Assembly (NCBI GenBank): GCA_030743915.1
Contig: JASLRP010000471.1
Coordinates: forward strand, 1-12,977
Source: SAR202 cluster bacterium
GTDB lineage: Bacteria > Chloroflexota > Dehalococcoidia > Lucifugimonadales > UBA1123
Reading direction: 5' to 3'
Length of the DNA: 12,977 nucleotides
The notes under the pieces were generated by a model, which saw only the letters and a program-made list of their open reading frames with translations, did no database searches and had not been told where the DNA came from. The position numbers were made by a program, and so were the translations under genes. The stretch's first letter is position 1. The number at the start of each line of letters is the position of its first letter. This document shows positions 1 through 8,095 of the stretch, piece by piece.

Positions 1-1225
1 TCAAAGGCAGTTCAATATAATTGAACGCCGATTGGTCCGCATCGACCCTGCCGTACCCAAAGTAGTTGTCGCGCCCTGGAATCCCGAGATTGTCAGCCCA
101 ACGACCCAGCAAGTCCCGAATCGTGACGTTATCGCTGAATCTGTGGCTTCCCCAGGTGAGGGCTGCTGCGCCACTGACATGAGGACACGCCATGCTAGTC
201 CCTGTTTTGGTGCCATACCCTCCGCCCGGCAGGGTCGACAGGACGGATACGCCCGGCGCACTGAGTTCTATCTCAAGCCCGCGACAACTAAACCCTCCTG
301 CGAAATTATTGGCATTGTCAATGGCTGAAACGGCGACTACGCTGTCGTAGGCTGCCGGATACTGCACCGCGCCTCCGGAATTTCCGGCCGCGGCGACGAG
401 CAGGGCGCCTTCGTTGTAAGCCTCTTTGCACATTGCCTCAACGGCGCCAGGCGCCGCCGAACCGGACAGGCTCATGCTCAAGATCTTTGGGCCTTTCTTG
501 TTCAGACACCAGTCGATCCCAGCAATAAGCCAGCTCCATTGCCCCGACCCGCCGGCAGACAGCACCTTGACCGCGTACAAATATGCACTGGGCGCAACGC
601 CAACGACGCCCGCGCCGTTGATCGCAGCCGCAATTGTGCCCGCGCAGTGGGTGCCATGGCTATTGTAGTCCATCGCGCTGCTCTCAGATGGAACGAAGCT
701 CGTGCCACCTTTGTAGTTTGACGCGAGATCGGGATGACTGCCATCTATGCCCGTATCGAGCACAAACACTTTGATCCCTTTTCCACGGCTTACGTCCCAT
801 GCTTTCGGAGCTTTGATCTGGGCAACGCCTGCAGGAACGGTTTCAGCCTGAACGGTTGGTTGACCCTCAATTAGAAAGGTATCAGGGCCGGAGAAACCAT
901 CCTGATCCGCCGCAAAGAATTCGCCGTCATTTTCGACTGATTCGACGCTGTTGCTGGCGCGCAAGCGCTCCACTTCTCGTTCCGACAGCATCGCCATAAC
1001 GATTGGCGCTTCAAACCTGTTGACGTCGTACCCCATCAGGTCTTGAGGGAGGCTGGATGGCACAGTCACGCCTCGAGCCAGTTTGTCAGCGTCGTAAAAA
1101 TTGACGTCCTCTCTCCCGCTGATCTCTGCGAACGCGGAAAGTTTGTCCCTCTGAGCATCTTCATCCGTTCGCTGGTCTTTTCGCCTAAATGTCACGATCA
1201 TAGGTTGCCTGTTTTCTTCGACCAT
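1..1225 (-). CDS. Subtilisin-like serine protease (S8 family), 3' end cut by the window edge
   Basis: Read on the minus strand from ATG at 1225, this frame stays open for 408 codons to the left edge. It is an S8 peptidase. The catalytic triad is visible: Asp157 in VLDTGIDGSHPDL, His190 in NSHGTHCAGT and Ser344 in GTSMACPHVSGAAAL; Asn282 in AAAGNSGG supplies the oxyanion hole. Residues ~70-105 (ending LRASNSVESVENDGEFFAA) resemble the end of an I9 inhibitor pro-region, so it is probably made as a zymogen. The final visible motif, GYGRVDADQS, is where subtilases usually end, so little or nothing but a tail is missing. The N-terminus (MVEENRQPMIVTF) is charged and has no hydrophobic signal peptide, so it may act in the cytoplasm or leave by another route. 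A GGAGGG ribosome-binding site lies 5 nt before the ATG. The family is certain; the substrate is unknown. Confidence 0.93.
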   Translation of the reverse strand, partial: MVEENRQPMIVTFRRKDQRTDEDAQRDKLSAFAEISGREDVNFYDADKLARGVTVPSSLPQDLMGYDVNRFEAPIVMAMLSEREVERLRASNSVESVENDGEFFAADQDGFSGPDTFLIEGQPTVQAETVPAGVAQIKAPKAWDVSRGKGIKVFVLDTGIDGSHPDLASNYKGGTSFVPSESSAMDYNSHGTHCAGTIAAAINGAGVVGVAPSAYLYAVKVLSAGGSGQWSWLIAGIDWCLNKKGPKILSMSLSGSAAPGAVEAMCKEAYNEGALLVAAAGNSGGAVQYPAAYDSVVAVSAIDNANNFAGGFSCRGLEIELSAPGVSVLSTLPGGGYGTKTGTSMACPHVSGAAALTWGSHRFSDNVTIRDLLGRWADNLGIPGRDNYFGYGRVDADQSAFNYIELPL

Positions 1226-1263
1226 TAGAACCCTCCATCGCTCAATCTGAAACTATCGACCTT

Positions 1264-1279
1264 GCATCGCATTCGATGC
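1264..1279. repeat. Inverted repeat in the protease leader
   Basis: GCATCG and CGATGC flank a 4-nt CATT loop, a perfect 6-bp inverted repeat about 40 nt upstream of the protease start. It could be an operator or a small leader hairpin; 6 bp is short enough to arise by chance. Confidence 0.35.
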
Positions 1280-1402
1280 CACCGTGTTTTTGATCTCCTT
1301 TCCCGCCCCAGTTCATGAATCATCAGACATGCTGCTGATCGAGTGGCTTTCACATGATGCCCGGATTATCGTGCATGTTTACGAATGCGGCCTATCATAA
1401 CC

Positions 1403-1426
1403 ACGCATCGGCGCATACCTACGCAT
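1403..1426. repeat. Cluster of three CGCAT direct repeats
   Basis: The pentamer CGCAT occurs at 1404-1408, 1412-1416 and 1422-1426 (as ACGCAT, GCGCAT, ACGCAT), about 180 nt upstream of the protease start. Starts are 8 and 10 bases apart, close to one helical turn. Such spacing is typical of multi-site regulator binding, but the regulator is not identifiable. Confidence 0.4.
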
Positions 1427-1670
1427 AAACGCAACCGTGACGGCGAATTGAGTACACTACCATGGACATTATGCGGGCCTTACTTTGGGACTACGAGTAT
1501 GCACGGCTTATTTTAATGGTATCAACATGAATGTGCAACAAGTCTTAAGGTTTTCGCAAGGTATTGAGAAATATCACAGGTGTCAGTATCACCATGGAAT
1601 CGGGTGGCTTGGTGAATGATCGCCCTGAATGAATGCGTGAGTCACGGTGAACCGAAACCCATGAATGCCT

Positions 1671-1686
1671 ACCAAAGCCCTTTGGT
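1671..1686 (-). repeat. Palindrome abutting the mfd stop codon
   Basis: ACCAAAG-CC-CTTTGGT is a perfect 7-bp inverted repeat starting immediately after the mfd TGA. It could fold as a 6-bp stem with a 4-nt loop. There is no T-run after it in the mfd direction, so it is not a standard intrinsic terminator, though it may stabilise the 3' end of the transcript. Confidence 0.35.
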
Positions 1687-4600
1687 TCAACTCCCAGACA
1701 TGGCTCCCACGAGTTCCTCAACCAACTGTCGGCGGAATTCGGCCATGTTCTGGACCGTTTCCATCAGTGGTTTCTCCCAGTCTGCGCCCAGGCGGTCGAG
1801 ATCGAGACGCACTTGCATGTTGCCGACTTCCGCCTGCCGTCCCAGGCGCCTCTGGAGGGCGCGACGGCCTCCCCCAACCTCGTCTCTCAGCCTTAGCACG
1901 ATACGATCCGGCTCCCGGACGATGGCTTCGATCCCAGCGTTCAGCGCCTCAAGCTTCAACCGCGTCATGTACAAAAGGTTCTGGGCCTGCCAGGGCAGGG
2001 GGCCAAAACGGTCTCGAAGCTCGTCTTCCATCTCGTTTATGACGCTAAGGTCGGTCATTTTGACAATGCGTTGGTACAGGATCAACCGAACGGGCAGATC
2101 AGCGATGTACTCGGCTGGAAGGCTGGCGGGAAATCCCAGATCGACACCGACGACCGGATCGGGCGTCAACGCTTCAGATATCGTCCCGTCAACAGCATCT
2201 CCCAGTTCTTTGACGCTGAGGCCCCCGTTGACTTGCGAAGTCTCGGACGCTCCACTGTCTCTCTGAGCCCGGAGGTCCTCAACCGCTGACGCCAGCAATT
2301 TCGTGTAAAGGTCGAATCCGACGGCGTGGATGTTCCCCGATTGCTCGGCCCCCAGGATATTGCCTGCCCCTCGGATTTCCAGATCCTTCATGGCGATGCG
2401 GAACCCTGCCCCAAGCTCAGTGGCGGCCATCATGGCCTTCAACCTTCGCTCGGCGGTTTCGGACAGCGATTGAGTTTTCGGGATCAGCAGGTATGTGTAC
2501 GCCCGACGAGCGCTGCGCCCCACGCGACCGCGAAGCTGGTAAAGTTGGGCCAGCCCGAAGGCGTCGGCCCGATTGACAATCAGCGTGTTGACGTTTTGGA
2601 TGTCCAGGCCGGACTCGATTATCGTAGTGCATACCAGAACGTCGAACTTGCCCGTCGCGAAGTCGGCCATTGCGTCCTCCAGCCCTCGCTCGCCCATCTG
2701 TCCGTGGGCGATTCCGACCTCCGCTTCTGGAACGATGCGCTTGATGTAGTCGGCCATGTAGGCAATGTTGTGAACGCGATTGTGCAGGAAATAGACTTGC
2801 CCTTCCCTGTCCATCTCTCGGAGAATCGCCTCTCGGATCAACTCGTCGCTGAATTCTGACACGTACGTCTTGATGGGCAGACGTTCCTCCGGCGGGGTCT
2901 CCATCGTGCTCATATCCCGAACGCCGGCCAGCGACATGTGAAGCGTGCGAGGTATAGGGGTGGCGGTCAAGGTCAGCACATCCACCTCCTGGCGCAGCGC
3001 TTTCAGGCGTTCCTTGTGCCCCACGCCGAATCGTTGTTCCTCATCGACGATAACCAGGCCCAGGTCTTTGAACCGAACGTCCTTCTGGATAATCCGGTGC
3101 GTTCCGATGCAGATGTCGATCTGTCCGGCGGCCAGCGCTTCCACAATGTCGGATTGCTCCTTGCCCGTGCGGAACCTGCTAAGAACGTCTATCCTCGTTG
3201 GGTACGCGCTGAGTCTCTGAGAAAATGTGACGTAGTGCTGTTGAGCCAAAACTGTCGTGGGGACCAGCACAGCGACCTGTTTGCCGTCCATCACGGCTTT
3301 GAACGCGGCTCGAAGCGCGATTTCTGTTTTGCCATAGCCCACGTCGCCGCAAACGAGGCGGTCCATGGGTTTGGTATTCTCCATGTCTGCTTTCACCTCG
3401 GCGATGGTGGCGAGCTGGTCCGGAGTTTCTTCGAAGGGGAACGACTCCTCCAGTTCCGCCTGCCACGGCGAGTCTGGGCCGTGAGAATAGCCTTCCACCA
3501 ACTCCCTGGCGGCGTAGAGCGATAGAAGCTCCGCCGCCATCTCGCGGGTGGAGCGCTCTGCTCTTGCCTTGGCTCTCGACCACTCCTGCGTCCCAAGTCG
3601 AGTCAGATGAGGCGGATTATCGCTGGGCGCAATGTATGGCGTAACTCTGTCAAGCTGTTCCATCGGGACATACAGTTTGTCCCCCTGAGCGTACTGGAGA
3701 ATCAGGTATTCGGCGCTCGGGTCTGTGTTATCCGAAGGATGTCCGGTGCCGACGAACCTTCCGATGCCGTGCTCGACGTGAACGACATGGTCCCCGGGGG
3801 AGATTTCTTCCAGGAAAGCGCCCCATCGGACTCCTGTGCGCCGCGCCGTGCGCCTCTGCTTGGTCACTCCGAATATCTCGGTGTCACCCAGCACGACCAG
3901 CTTGTGACCGACAGAAGGCAAAGTGAATCCGTCGCCGAAACTTGCCCCCTCTGCCTGCAACACCGTAAGCGTTCCGGGTTCAGGGGCCTTGTCCAGCGAT
4001 TCAGGCAGGTTGGCAGACGCTCCGTAATCTTCCAGGATTTCCATGAGCCGCTTGGAGTGAGACGTAATTGCGACGACTGCATGGCCGTCCCCTGTCAATT
4101 CGGTCGCCTCTTCGACGAAGCTGTCCAGCTTTCCCAGGAACGTGGGCGCAGAGCTAACCGGGATCCGGTGGACCTGACGGTATGTCAGGTCATCCTCACC
4201 CCAGATGGTCGTTTCCAGCCGCCGAGACACGCCGTCCAAACGACTGCCCATGCTGGTCCACGGCTCGTGGAATGACGGGAAGTTGGCTGGCAGTTCTCCG
4301 CGCTGCTCTTTGACCTCGCGAAGCTCGTGGATGCGTTCTTCGGTTTCCCAGGCGACGCTGGCAATGTCGGTGGGTCGATGCGTGACCACCAGACCATCGC
4401 TGGGGAAGTAGTCGAGCAGTGTGCCATGATTAAAGAACCCGGCGTAGAGGTTCAGATCATCGACTTCGTGTCCATCCAGGAGTTGGCTGAACTCTTCTTG
4501 AATTCGCTCCTGGTACGTTTCGGTGCAATTGGACACGTCGATTCGGGACATCTGACCATCTAGTTGGTCATGATCGGTCATTGCTGGAAGAGTCTCGTGA

Positions 4601-5289
4601 GCAGGCATGATGTCCACGCGATCGACGATCTCCACCGACCGCTGGGTGTTGGGGTCAAACAATCGGATGCTGTCGATTTCGTTGCCCCATAACTCGACGC
4701 GGGCCGGCAGCGACGCCCCGACCGGGAATACGTCGATAATGCCGCCCCGACGGCTGGCGAACCCCGGCTGATACACCGAGGTCTCGAATCTGTAACCCAT
4801 GCTGCGCCACAACTCCAGCGTGTCTTCGAGGTCCACCTGATCCCCGACGCTGATAGTGTGCTCGGTCTGCTCGAAAGTCTCCTGGCTCAACGTTCTCTGG
4901 GCCAACGCCACAGCCGAGGTCAGAACGATTGGCGGGCGACCATCCGAAGAGGTGAGAGCGTGGAGCGCGCGAATCCTCTGCTGAACGGTTTCAATATCGG
5001 TGACCAGCCGTTCAAAAGGCAGCGTCTCAGTTTCTGGGAAGTGATGGATTGAATCCTCAGCGCCTGTCCAGGCCTGCAAACGCTCGTGGAGGCGGCTCGC
5101 CTGCTCAGGTCTTGGGACGACCACCAGCATTGGAGTCTCCAGACCCTTCCAGAGGGTCGCCAGCACGTATGGCAGGCCGTCTGAGACCACCTGAGCAGTG
5201 GTCGAGGTTTGGGGTTGTTTCAGATCGTCCCTTAGCTGTTGGAACTGCGGGACCGGCTCAAGAAATGTTGACAGCGCTGCGAGGTTCAT
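1687..5289 (-). CDS. mfd: Transcription-repair coupling factor Mfd
   Basis: Mfd binds RNA polymerase stalled at DNA lesions, pushes it off using ATP-driven translocation and recruits UvrA to start excision repair. The 1200-residue protein is full length. The UvrB-like module fills roughly residues 1-350 (for example FPETETLPFERL and RRGGIIDVFPVGASLPARVE). The polymerase-binding region follows at ~495-560 (PGDHVVHVEHGIGRF). The RecG-like motor comes next: Walker A GDVGYGKT (648-655), DEEQ box (749-752), TATPIPRT (775-782) and QLRGRVGR (918-925). A TRCF C-terminal domain (~1050-1150) follows. An AAGGAG site sits 4 nt before the ATG, and a predicted promoter lies at 5311-5339. It is downstream of the small metallopeptidase on the same strand, but a hairpin and its own promoter suggest independent transcription. 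No frameshift or missing motif was seen. Confidence 0.98.
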   Translation of the reverse strand: MNLAALSTFLEPVPQFQQLRDDLKQPQTSTTAQVVSDGLPYVLATLWKGLETPMLVVVPRPEQASRLHERLQAWTGAEDSIHHFPETETLPFERLVTDIETVQQRIRALHALTSSDGRPPIVLTSAVALAQRTLSQETFEQTEHTISVGDQVDLEDTLELWRSMGYRFETSVYQPGFASRRGGIIDVFPVGASLPARVELWGNEIDSIRLFDPNTQRSVEIVDRVDIMPAHETLPAMTDHDQLDGQMSRIDVSNCTETYQERIQEEFSQLLDGHEVDDLNLYAGFFNHGTLLDYFPSDGLVVTHRPTDIASVAWETEERIHELREVKEQRGELPANFPSFHEPWTSMGSRLDGVSRRLETTIWGEDDLTYRQVHRIPVSSAPTFLGKLDSFVEEATELTGDGHAVVAITSHSKRLMEILEDYGASANLPESLDKAPEPGTLTVLQAEGASFGDGFTLPSVGHKLVVLGDTEIFGVTKQRRTARRTGVRWGAFLEEISPGDHVVHVEHGIGRFVGTGHPSDNTDPSAEYLILQYAQGDKLYVPMEQLDRVTPYIAPSDNPPHLTRLGTQEWSRAKARAERSTREMAAELLSLYAARELVEGYSHGPDSPWQAELEESFPFEETPDQLATIAEVKADMENTKPMDRLVCGDVGYGKTEIALRAAFKAVMDGKQVAVLVPTTVLAQQHYVTFSQRLSAYPTRIDVLSRFRTGKEQSDIVEALAAGQIDICIGTHRIIQKDVRFKDLGLVIVDEEQRFGVGHKERLKALRQEVDVLTLTATPIPRTLHMSLAGVRDMSTMETPPEERLPIKTYVSEFSDELIREAILREMDREGQVYFLHNRVHNIAYMADYIKRIVPEAEVGIAHGQMGERGLEDAMADFATGKFDVLVCTTIIESGLDIQNVNTLIVNRADAFGLAQLYQLRGRVGRSARRAYTYLLIPKTQSLSETAERRLKAMMAATELGAGFRIAMKDLEIRGAGNILGAEQSGNIHAVGFDLYTKLLASAVEDLRAQRDSGASETSQVNGGLSVKELGDAVDGTISEALTPDPVVGVDLGFPASLPAEYIADLPVRLILYQRIVKMTDLSVINEMEDELRDRFGPLPWQAQNLLYMTRLKLEALNAGIEAIVREPDRIVLRLRDEVGGGRRALQRRLGRQAEVGNMQVRLDLDRLGADWEKPLMETVQNMAEFRRQLVEELVGAMSGS

Positions 5290-5310
5290 GAGGCTCCTTG
5301 TGGACAGTGG

Positions 5311-5339
5311 ATTGCAGTATCAGATTACAAAACAGTCAA
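5311..5339 (-). promoter_or_regulatory. Predicted sigma-70-type promoter of mfd
   Basis: On the minus strand TTGACT (5339-5334) is followed by exactly 17 nt and TGCAAT (5316-5311). The -35 box matches the consensus at 5 of 6 positions and the -10 at 4 of 6. Transcription would begin near 5304, giving a leader of about 15 nt that contains the mfd AAGGAG site. Confidence 0.55.
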
Positions 5340-5349
5340 ACGCCCAGCG

Positions 5350-5394
5350 GGCCAGAATGCAATTGTCGCAGTCGTCGGCAATTGTTTTCTGGCC
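5350..5394. repeat. Long imperfect inverted repeat between the metallopeptidase gene and mfd
   Basis: GGCCAGAATGCAATTG (5350-5365) is mirrored by CAATTGTTTTCTGGCC (5379-5394) with two internal mismatches. Three further pairs (one of them G-T) extend the stem inward to a 7-nt loop. It starts about 10 bp upstream of the mfd -35 box and about 60 nt after the metallopeptidase stop. There is no T-tract on either side, so it is either a non-canonical 3'-end hairpin for the metallopeptidase transcript or a regulatory site for mfd. Confidence 0.6.
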
Positions 5395-5454
5395 TATTAT
5401 TAGTCTGAAGCTTGGGGTGAATTTGCGCCGTCGCTAATCGACTTCCGGTGGCAG

Positions 5455-5820
5455 TTACCTCACACCCATCGCGTCAAGATCGTCGTCGTTAATTCCGAAG
5501 TGGTGAGCCACTTCGTGGACAACCGTGTCCTGGATTTCCCGAACAATGTCCTGTTCGGTCTCGCAAATGCTCTCAATCGGCGCCTGGAACAACGTTATTT
5601 TGTCTGGCAGCACCAGGTTATAGTCGTATCGGTCCGGCAGAGGTATGCCCTCGTAAAGGCCGAGTAGACACTCGTCCTCGTCCAACCCAGAGCCGATCAA
5701 CTGATCTCTCGATGGGCGGTCTTCAACGACTATATCAACATTTTCCATGCGTGAGTGAAACTCGTCGGGAAGCTCATTGATTGCTCGACGCACTAGTTGT
5801 TCGAATTGTGATGTTTCCAT
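5455..5820 (-). CDS. Small zincin-type metallopeptidase family protein (HExxH)
   Basis: This 121-residue acidic protein carries HEVAHHFG at residues 102-109, so His102 and His106 would bind zinc and Glu103 would be the catalytic base. The segment that follows, INDDDLDAMG, matches the acidic end of the Zincin_1 (PF06262-like) 'possible zinc metallopeptidase' family. Its usual length is about 110-140 residues, so this one is complete. It has no signal peptide or membrane segment and should be cytoplasmic. Substrates for the family are not established. The ribosome-binding site before the ATG is weak. It is divergent from the LLM oxidoreductase gene (about 114 bp between starts) and upstream of mfd; neither neighbour explains its role. 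The family call is strong, the function only a prediction. Confidence 0.88.
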   Translation of the reverse strand: METSQFEQLVRRAINELPDEFHSRMENVDIVVEDRPSRDQLIGSGLDEDECLLGLYEGIPLPDRYDYNLVLPDKITLFQAPIESICETEQDIVREIQDTVVHEVAHHFGINDDDLDAMGVR

Positions 5821-5879
5821 GGCCCAACAAGTGTATCAAAATTCCTGGGCAAGAATCAGGGTAATCGGTCGCAATTCTG

Positions 5880-5908
5880 TTGACACCTCTGGGCCTCGCT
5901 CATACACT
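5880..5908 (+). promoter_or_regulatory. Predicted promoter of the LLM-dehydratase operon
   Basis: A perfect TTGACA (5880-5885) is followed by a 17-nt spacer and TACACT (5903-5908; 4 of 6 matches to TATAAT). Transcription would start near 5915, about 20 nt before the GTG at 5935, which leaves room for the AGGAGG site and argues against the earlier GTG at 5920. Confidence 0.65.
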
Positions 5909-5922
5909 TACAGCCGCCTGTG

Positions 5923-5928
5923 AGGAGG
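5923..5928 (+). promoter_or_regulatory. Shine-Dalgarno site that fixes the LLM gene start
   Basis: AGGAGG ends 6 nt before GTG at 5935, an ideal spacing. The alternative in-frame GTG at 5920 would lie upstream of this site and only about 5 nt from the predicted transcription start, so 5935 is preferred. Confidence 0.75.
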
Positions 5929-5934
5929 AAACGA

Positions 5935-6858
5935 GTGCCACCAAATATCGGTATCCACATCCCAGCCGCATTTCCAGACAGGCCGCCCGACGCCGGCCGA
6001 TACAAGGATTTCTTCCAGGCCACCGAGGACCTGGGTTTCCACTCGCTGTGGACCGAAGACCGGATTTTCCACGCATCGAATTTTCTGGAATCGACGACCC
6101 TGATGACCTGGGCAGCGGCCGTCACTGAGTCTATACAGATTGGCACAGCGGTCATGGTCATGGCGCTTCGGAACGCTCCACTGCTGGCTCGTCAGCTATC
6201 GACGCTGGACCACCTGTCCGGTGGACGCATACATCTCGGCATATCGATAGGGGGAAGCCCTGCCGAGTACCGGGGCATGGGGTCGCCAATGAACAGGAGA
6301 GTATCACTACTCCGAGAGAATATATCTGTTTTACGCCAACTGCTGACCGGGGAACCAACGACCCGTCCTGGTCGATTCTATGACCTCCAGGAGGCCATAA
6401 TTCGCCCATCTACGCTGAATCCCGATGGCATTCCAATCTACATGGGCGGCCAGGCAGACGATGCTCTCCGTCGGGCTGGCGAGCTGACCGAGGGCTGGAT
6501 CCAAAGCCCCTTCGCGGCGCCTGACGATTTCAAAAAGTCATGGGCGCTCGTTCGGCAAGGAGCCGAGAGAGCAGGAAAAAACCCGAACAACCTTGAATCA
6601 GGAAAGCTCATCTACGCGGCGGTGGACGACGACGCGAAATCAGCATACGATGCCATGAGCGGATTTCTGCGAGGTTATTATGGCGACCGGGCCGATGTTC
6701 GGGCCATGTCCGCATTGGGGACCCCCGATGATGTGACAAGGGAACTGAAGCATTTCGCAGACGCCGGCGTGCAAACGTTCATGCTCGGTGTCCCGAATCT
6801 GAATATCAAACACCTGGAACGGATAGCCACCGAGGTTGTCCCGGACCTGACTGAATAA
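5935..6858 (+). CDS. LLM-class (luciferase-like) flavin-dependent oxidoreductase
   Basis: The 307-residue product starts MPPNIGIHIP and has the usual length for single-chain luciferase-like monooxygenases, which use reduced FMN (or F420) to oxidise organic substrates. Typical family signs are visible: the first beta strand NIGIHIP (4-10), LGFHSLWTEDR (33-43), LSGGRIHLGISIGGSPAEYRG (~94-114) and IPIYMGGQADDALRRAGE (166-183), which carries the glycine-rich phosphate-binding turn. No signal peptide is present, so it is cytoplasmic. It begins at GTG 5935, set by AGGAGG. The enolase-superfamily gene follows after 18 nt, so the two form an operon. Cofactor choice and substrate cannot be read from the sequence. 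It could be a monooxygenase or an F420-dependent reductase; I favour the former given the SAR202-like context, but that is inference. Confidence 0.9.
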   Translation: MPPNIGIHIPAAFPDRPPDAGRYKDFFQATEDLGFHSLWTEDRIFHASNFLESTTLMTWAAAVTESIQIGTAVMVMALRNAPLLARQLSTLDHLSGGRIHLGISIGGSPAEYRGMGSPMNRRVSLLRENISVLRQLLTGEPTTRPGRFYDLQEAIIRPSTLNPDGIPIYMGGQADDALRRAGELTEGWIQSPFAAPDDFKKSWALVRQGAERAGKNPNNLESGKLIYAAVDDDAKSAYDAMSGFLRGYYGDRADVRAMSALGTPDDVTRELKHFADAGVQTFMLGVPNLNIKHLERIATEVVPDLTE

Positions 6859-6876
6859 ACAATCCTGGAGGGCCTC

Positions 6877-8046
6877 ATGAAGATCACCGAAATCAAAAGC
6901 TACTCTGTTACAAGCGGCGATGGACGCCCCTATTTCATCGTAAAAGTAGAGACCGACGAGGGGATCTACGGGCTGGGGGAGATCGGCATTCGGAATTGGG
7001 GCGGAGCCATTACCGAGGCCATTAAACACCTCTCCGAGGTTGTTATCGGCCAGGACCCCTGGAGCACCGAACGGTTGTGGCAGCACATGTTCCGGGGCGG
7101 ATTCTTCCCGGCAGATAAAGTGTATTGCTGCGCAATCAGCGCCATCGACATCGCCCTGTGGGACATCAAGGGCAAGGCCGTCGACATGCCCGTGTACAAG
7201 CTGTTGGGCGGTCCAGTGCGAGACAAAGTTGTCTGCTATCCCCACACTCAGGGCCGCACCAACGAGGAGTTGGTCGAGAACTCTGTAAAGGCGGTTGAGG
7301 AGGGTTGGAAGTTCGTTCGCTGGGGCCAGCCCGAGACAGGCGGCCAGTTCGAGTACCAGGGCACAGCCGGGCTCCTAGAGCCTGTGGAATCGATGCGCAT
7401 TGCCGAGAAACAGATGGGCATGGTGCGGGATGCTGTGGGGCCGGATATCCAGATATGCTTCGACATTCACACCCGTCTGGACACCGCCCACGCGGTCCAG
7501 ATGTGCAAGGCGCTGGAGCAGTTCAACCCCTTCTTTATCGAGGACCCGCTGAGGTCAGAGAATCCCGCCAGCTATCGGACTCTGGCCCGTCACGTCTCTC
7601 TGCCTATCGCGGCGGGCGAGCAGTGGGCGTCCAAATGGCCCTTCCGAGAGGTCATCGAGGAGGAGCTTATCAACTACGCCCGCATCGACCTCTGCATTGT
7701 CGGCGGGCTGACCGAAGCTCTGAAGATCACCCACTGGGCGGAGACGCACTACATCGATATCGTGCCCCATAACCCGCTGGGGCCTGTCAGCGCGGCAGCG
7801 TGCGTGAACCTGTGCATGGCCTCGACCAATGTTGGCGTCCAGGAGATGCCCCGCCAGCCCGGAACATTCGCGACAGACCTGTTCCCCGTTCAGATCGAAT
7901 GGGAGGACGGTTACGCATGGACCCCGTCCGACCGGCCCGGTCTCGGTGTGGATTTCGATGAGGCGGTGGCACAAGCCAACCCCGCGCCTCTCAACGACTG
8001 GACTCCCCTCCTCAGGCGCAACGACGGAGCGCTCACCAACTGGTAG
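6877..8046 (+). CDS. Enolase-superfamily (mandelate racemase/GalD-like) acid-sugar dehydratase
   Basis: The 389-residue protein has the complete two-domain fold: an N-terminal capping domain (~1-115, MKITEIKSYSV...) and a TIM barrel. Magnesium ligands are Asp196 (CFDIHTR), Glu222 (FIEDPL) and Glu248 (AAGEQW), each 26 residues apart. His198 (DIH) and His298 (VPHNPLG) are 100 residues apart. This matches the ligand and catalytic spacing I recall for E. coli D-galactonate dehydratase (Asp183/Glu209/Glu235, His185/His285), offset by 13. The chemistry is therefore proton abstraction next to a carboxylate followed by loss of water. The substrate may be galactonate or another sugar acid, or a less ordinary hydroxy-acid. 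A GGAGGG site lies 4 nt before the ATG. It is co-transcribed with the LLM oxidoreductase, and an intrinsic terminator follows 50 nt after the stop. Confidence 0.92.
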   Translation: MKITEIKSYSVTSGDGRPYFIVKVETDEGIYGLGEIGIRNWGGAITEAIKHLSEVVIGQDPWSTERLWQHMFRGGFFPADKVYCCAISAIDIALWDIKGKAVDMPVYKLLGGPVRDKVVCYPHTQGRTNEELVENSVKAVEEGWKFVRWGQPETGGQFEYQGTAGLLEPVESMRIAEKQMGMVRDAVGPDIQICFDIHTRLDTAHAVQMCKALEQFNPFFIEDPLRSENPASYRTLARHVSLPIAAGEQWASKWPFREVIEEELINYARIDLCIVGGLTEALKITHWAETHYIDIVPHNPLGPVSAAACVNLCMASTNVGVQEMPRQPGTFATDLFPVQIEWEDGYAWTPSDRPGLGVDFDEAVAQANPAPLNDWTPLLRRNDGALTNW

Positions 8047-8095
8047 GCATCTCGTGCAGCGCTTTGGGGGTGGATGCCACATCTCGTGAACTCGC

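Larger units (their letters stand above)
1226..1686. other. Non-coding stretch between mfd and the protease gene
   Basis: About 460 bases lie between the mfd stop and the protease start, both on the minus strand. No reading frame here looks like a protein. It holds three CGCAT repeats (1403-1426), a GCATCG-CATT-CGATGC inverted repeat (1264-1279) and a short palindrome at the mfd stop (1671-1686). It should contain the protease promoter, but I could not pick a convincing -35/-10 pair. Confidence 0.6.

Noticed and set aside
1..261. Minus-strand frame ending at position 1
   Set aside because: It is in a different frame from the subtilase, which contains the catalytic Ser in the same stretch.
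1403..1426. Start of a CRISPR or satellite array
   Set aside because: The repeated unit is only 5 bases, with three copies and no regular spacers; it is better viewed as a possible binding-site cluster.
1616..2266. Plus-strand open frame of 216 codons
   Set aside because: It lies almost wholly antisense to mfd, has a Ser/Arg-rich low-complexity product, and no family signature.
2326..3525. Two further long plus-strand frames (2326-2859 and 2938-3525)
   Set aside because: Both mirror the conserved motor domain of mfd; no recognisable protein and no ribosome-binding site.
3607..4275. Plus-strand open frame of 222 codons
   Set aside because: It is antisense to the middle of mfd, whose own frame is intact and richly conserved; the antisense frame is a by-product of codon use.
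5198..5437. Plus-strand frame spanning the mfd upstream region
   Set aside because: It overlaps the mfd start, promoter and hairpin and has no recognisable protein features.
5920..5934. Earlier GTG start for the LLM gene
   Set aside because: It precedes the AGGAGG site and lies about 5 nt from the predicted transcription start; GTG at 5935 is better placed.
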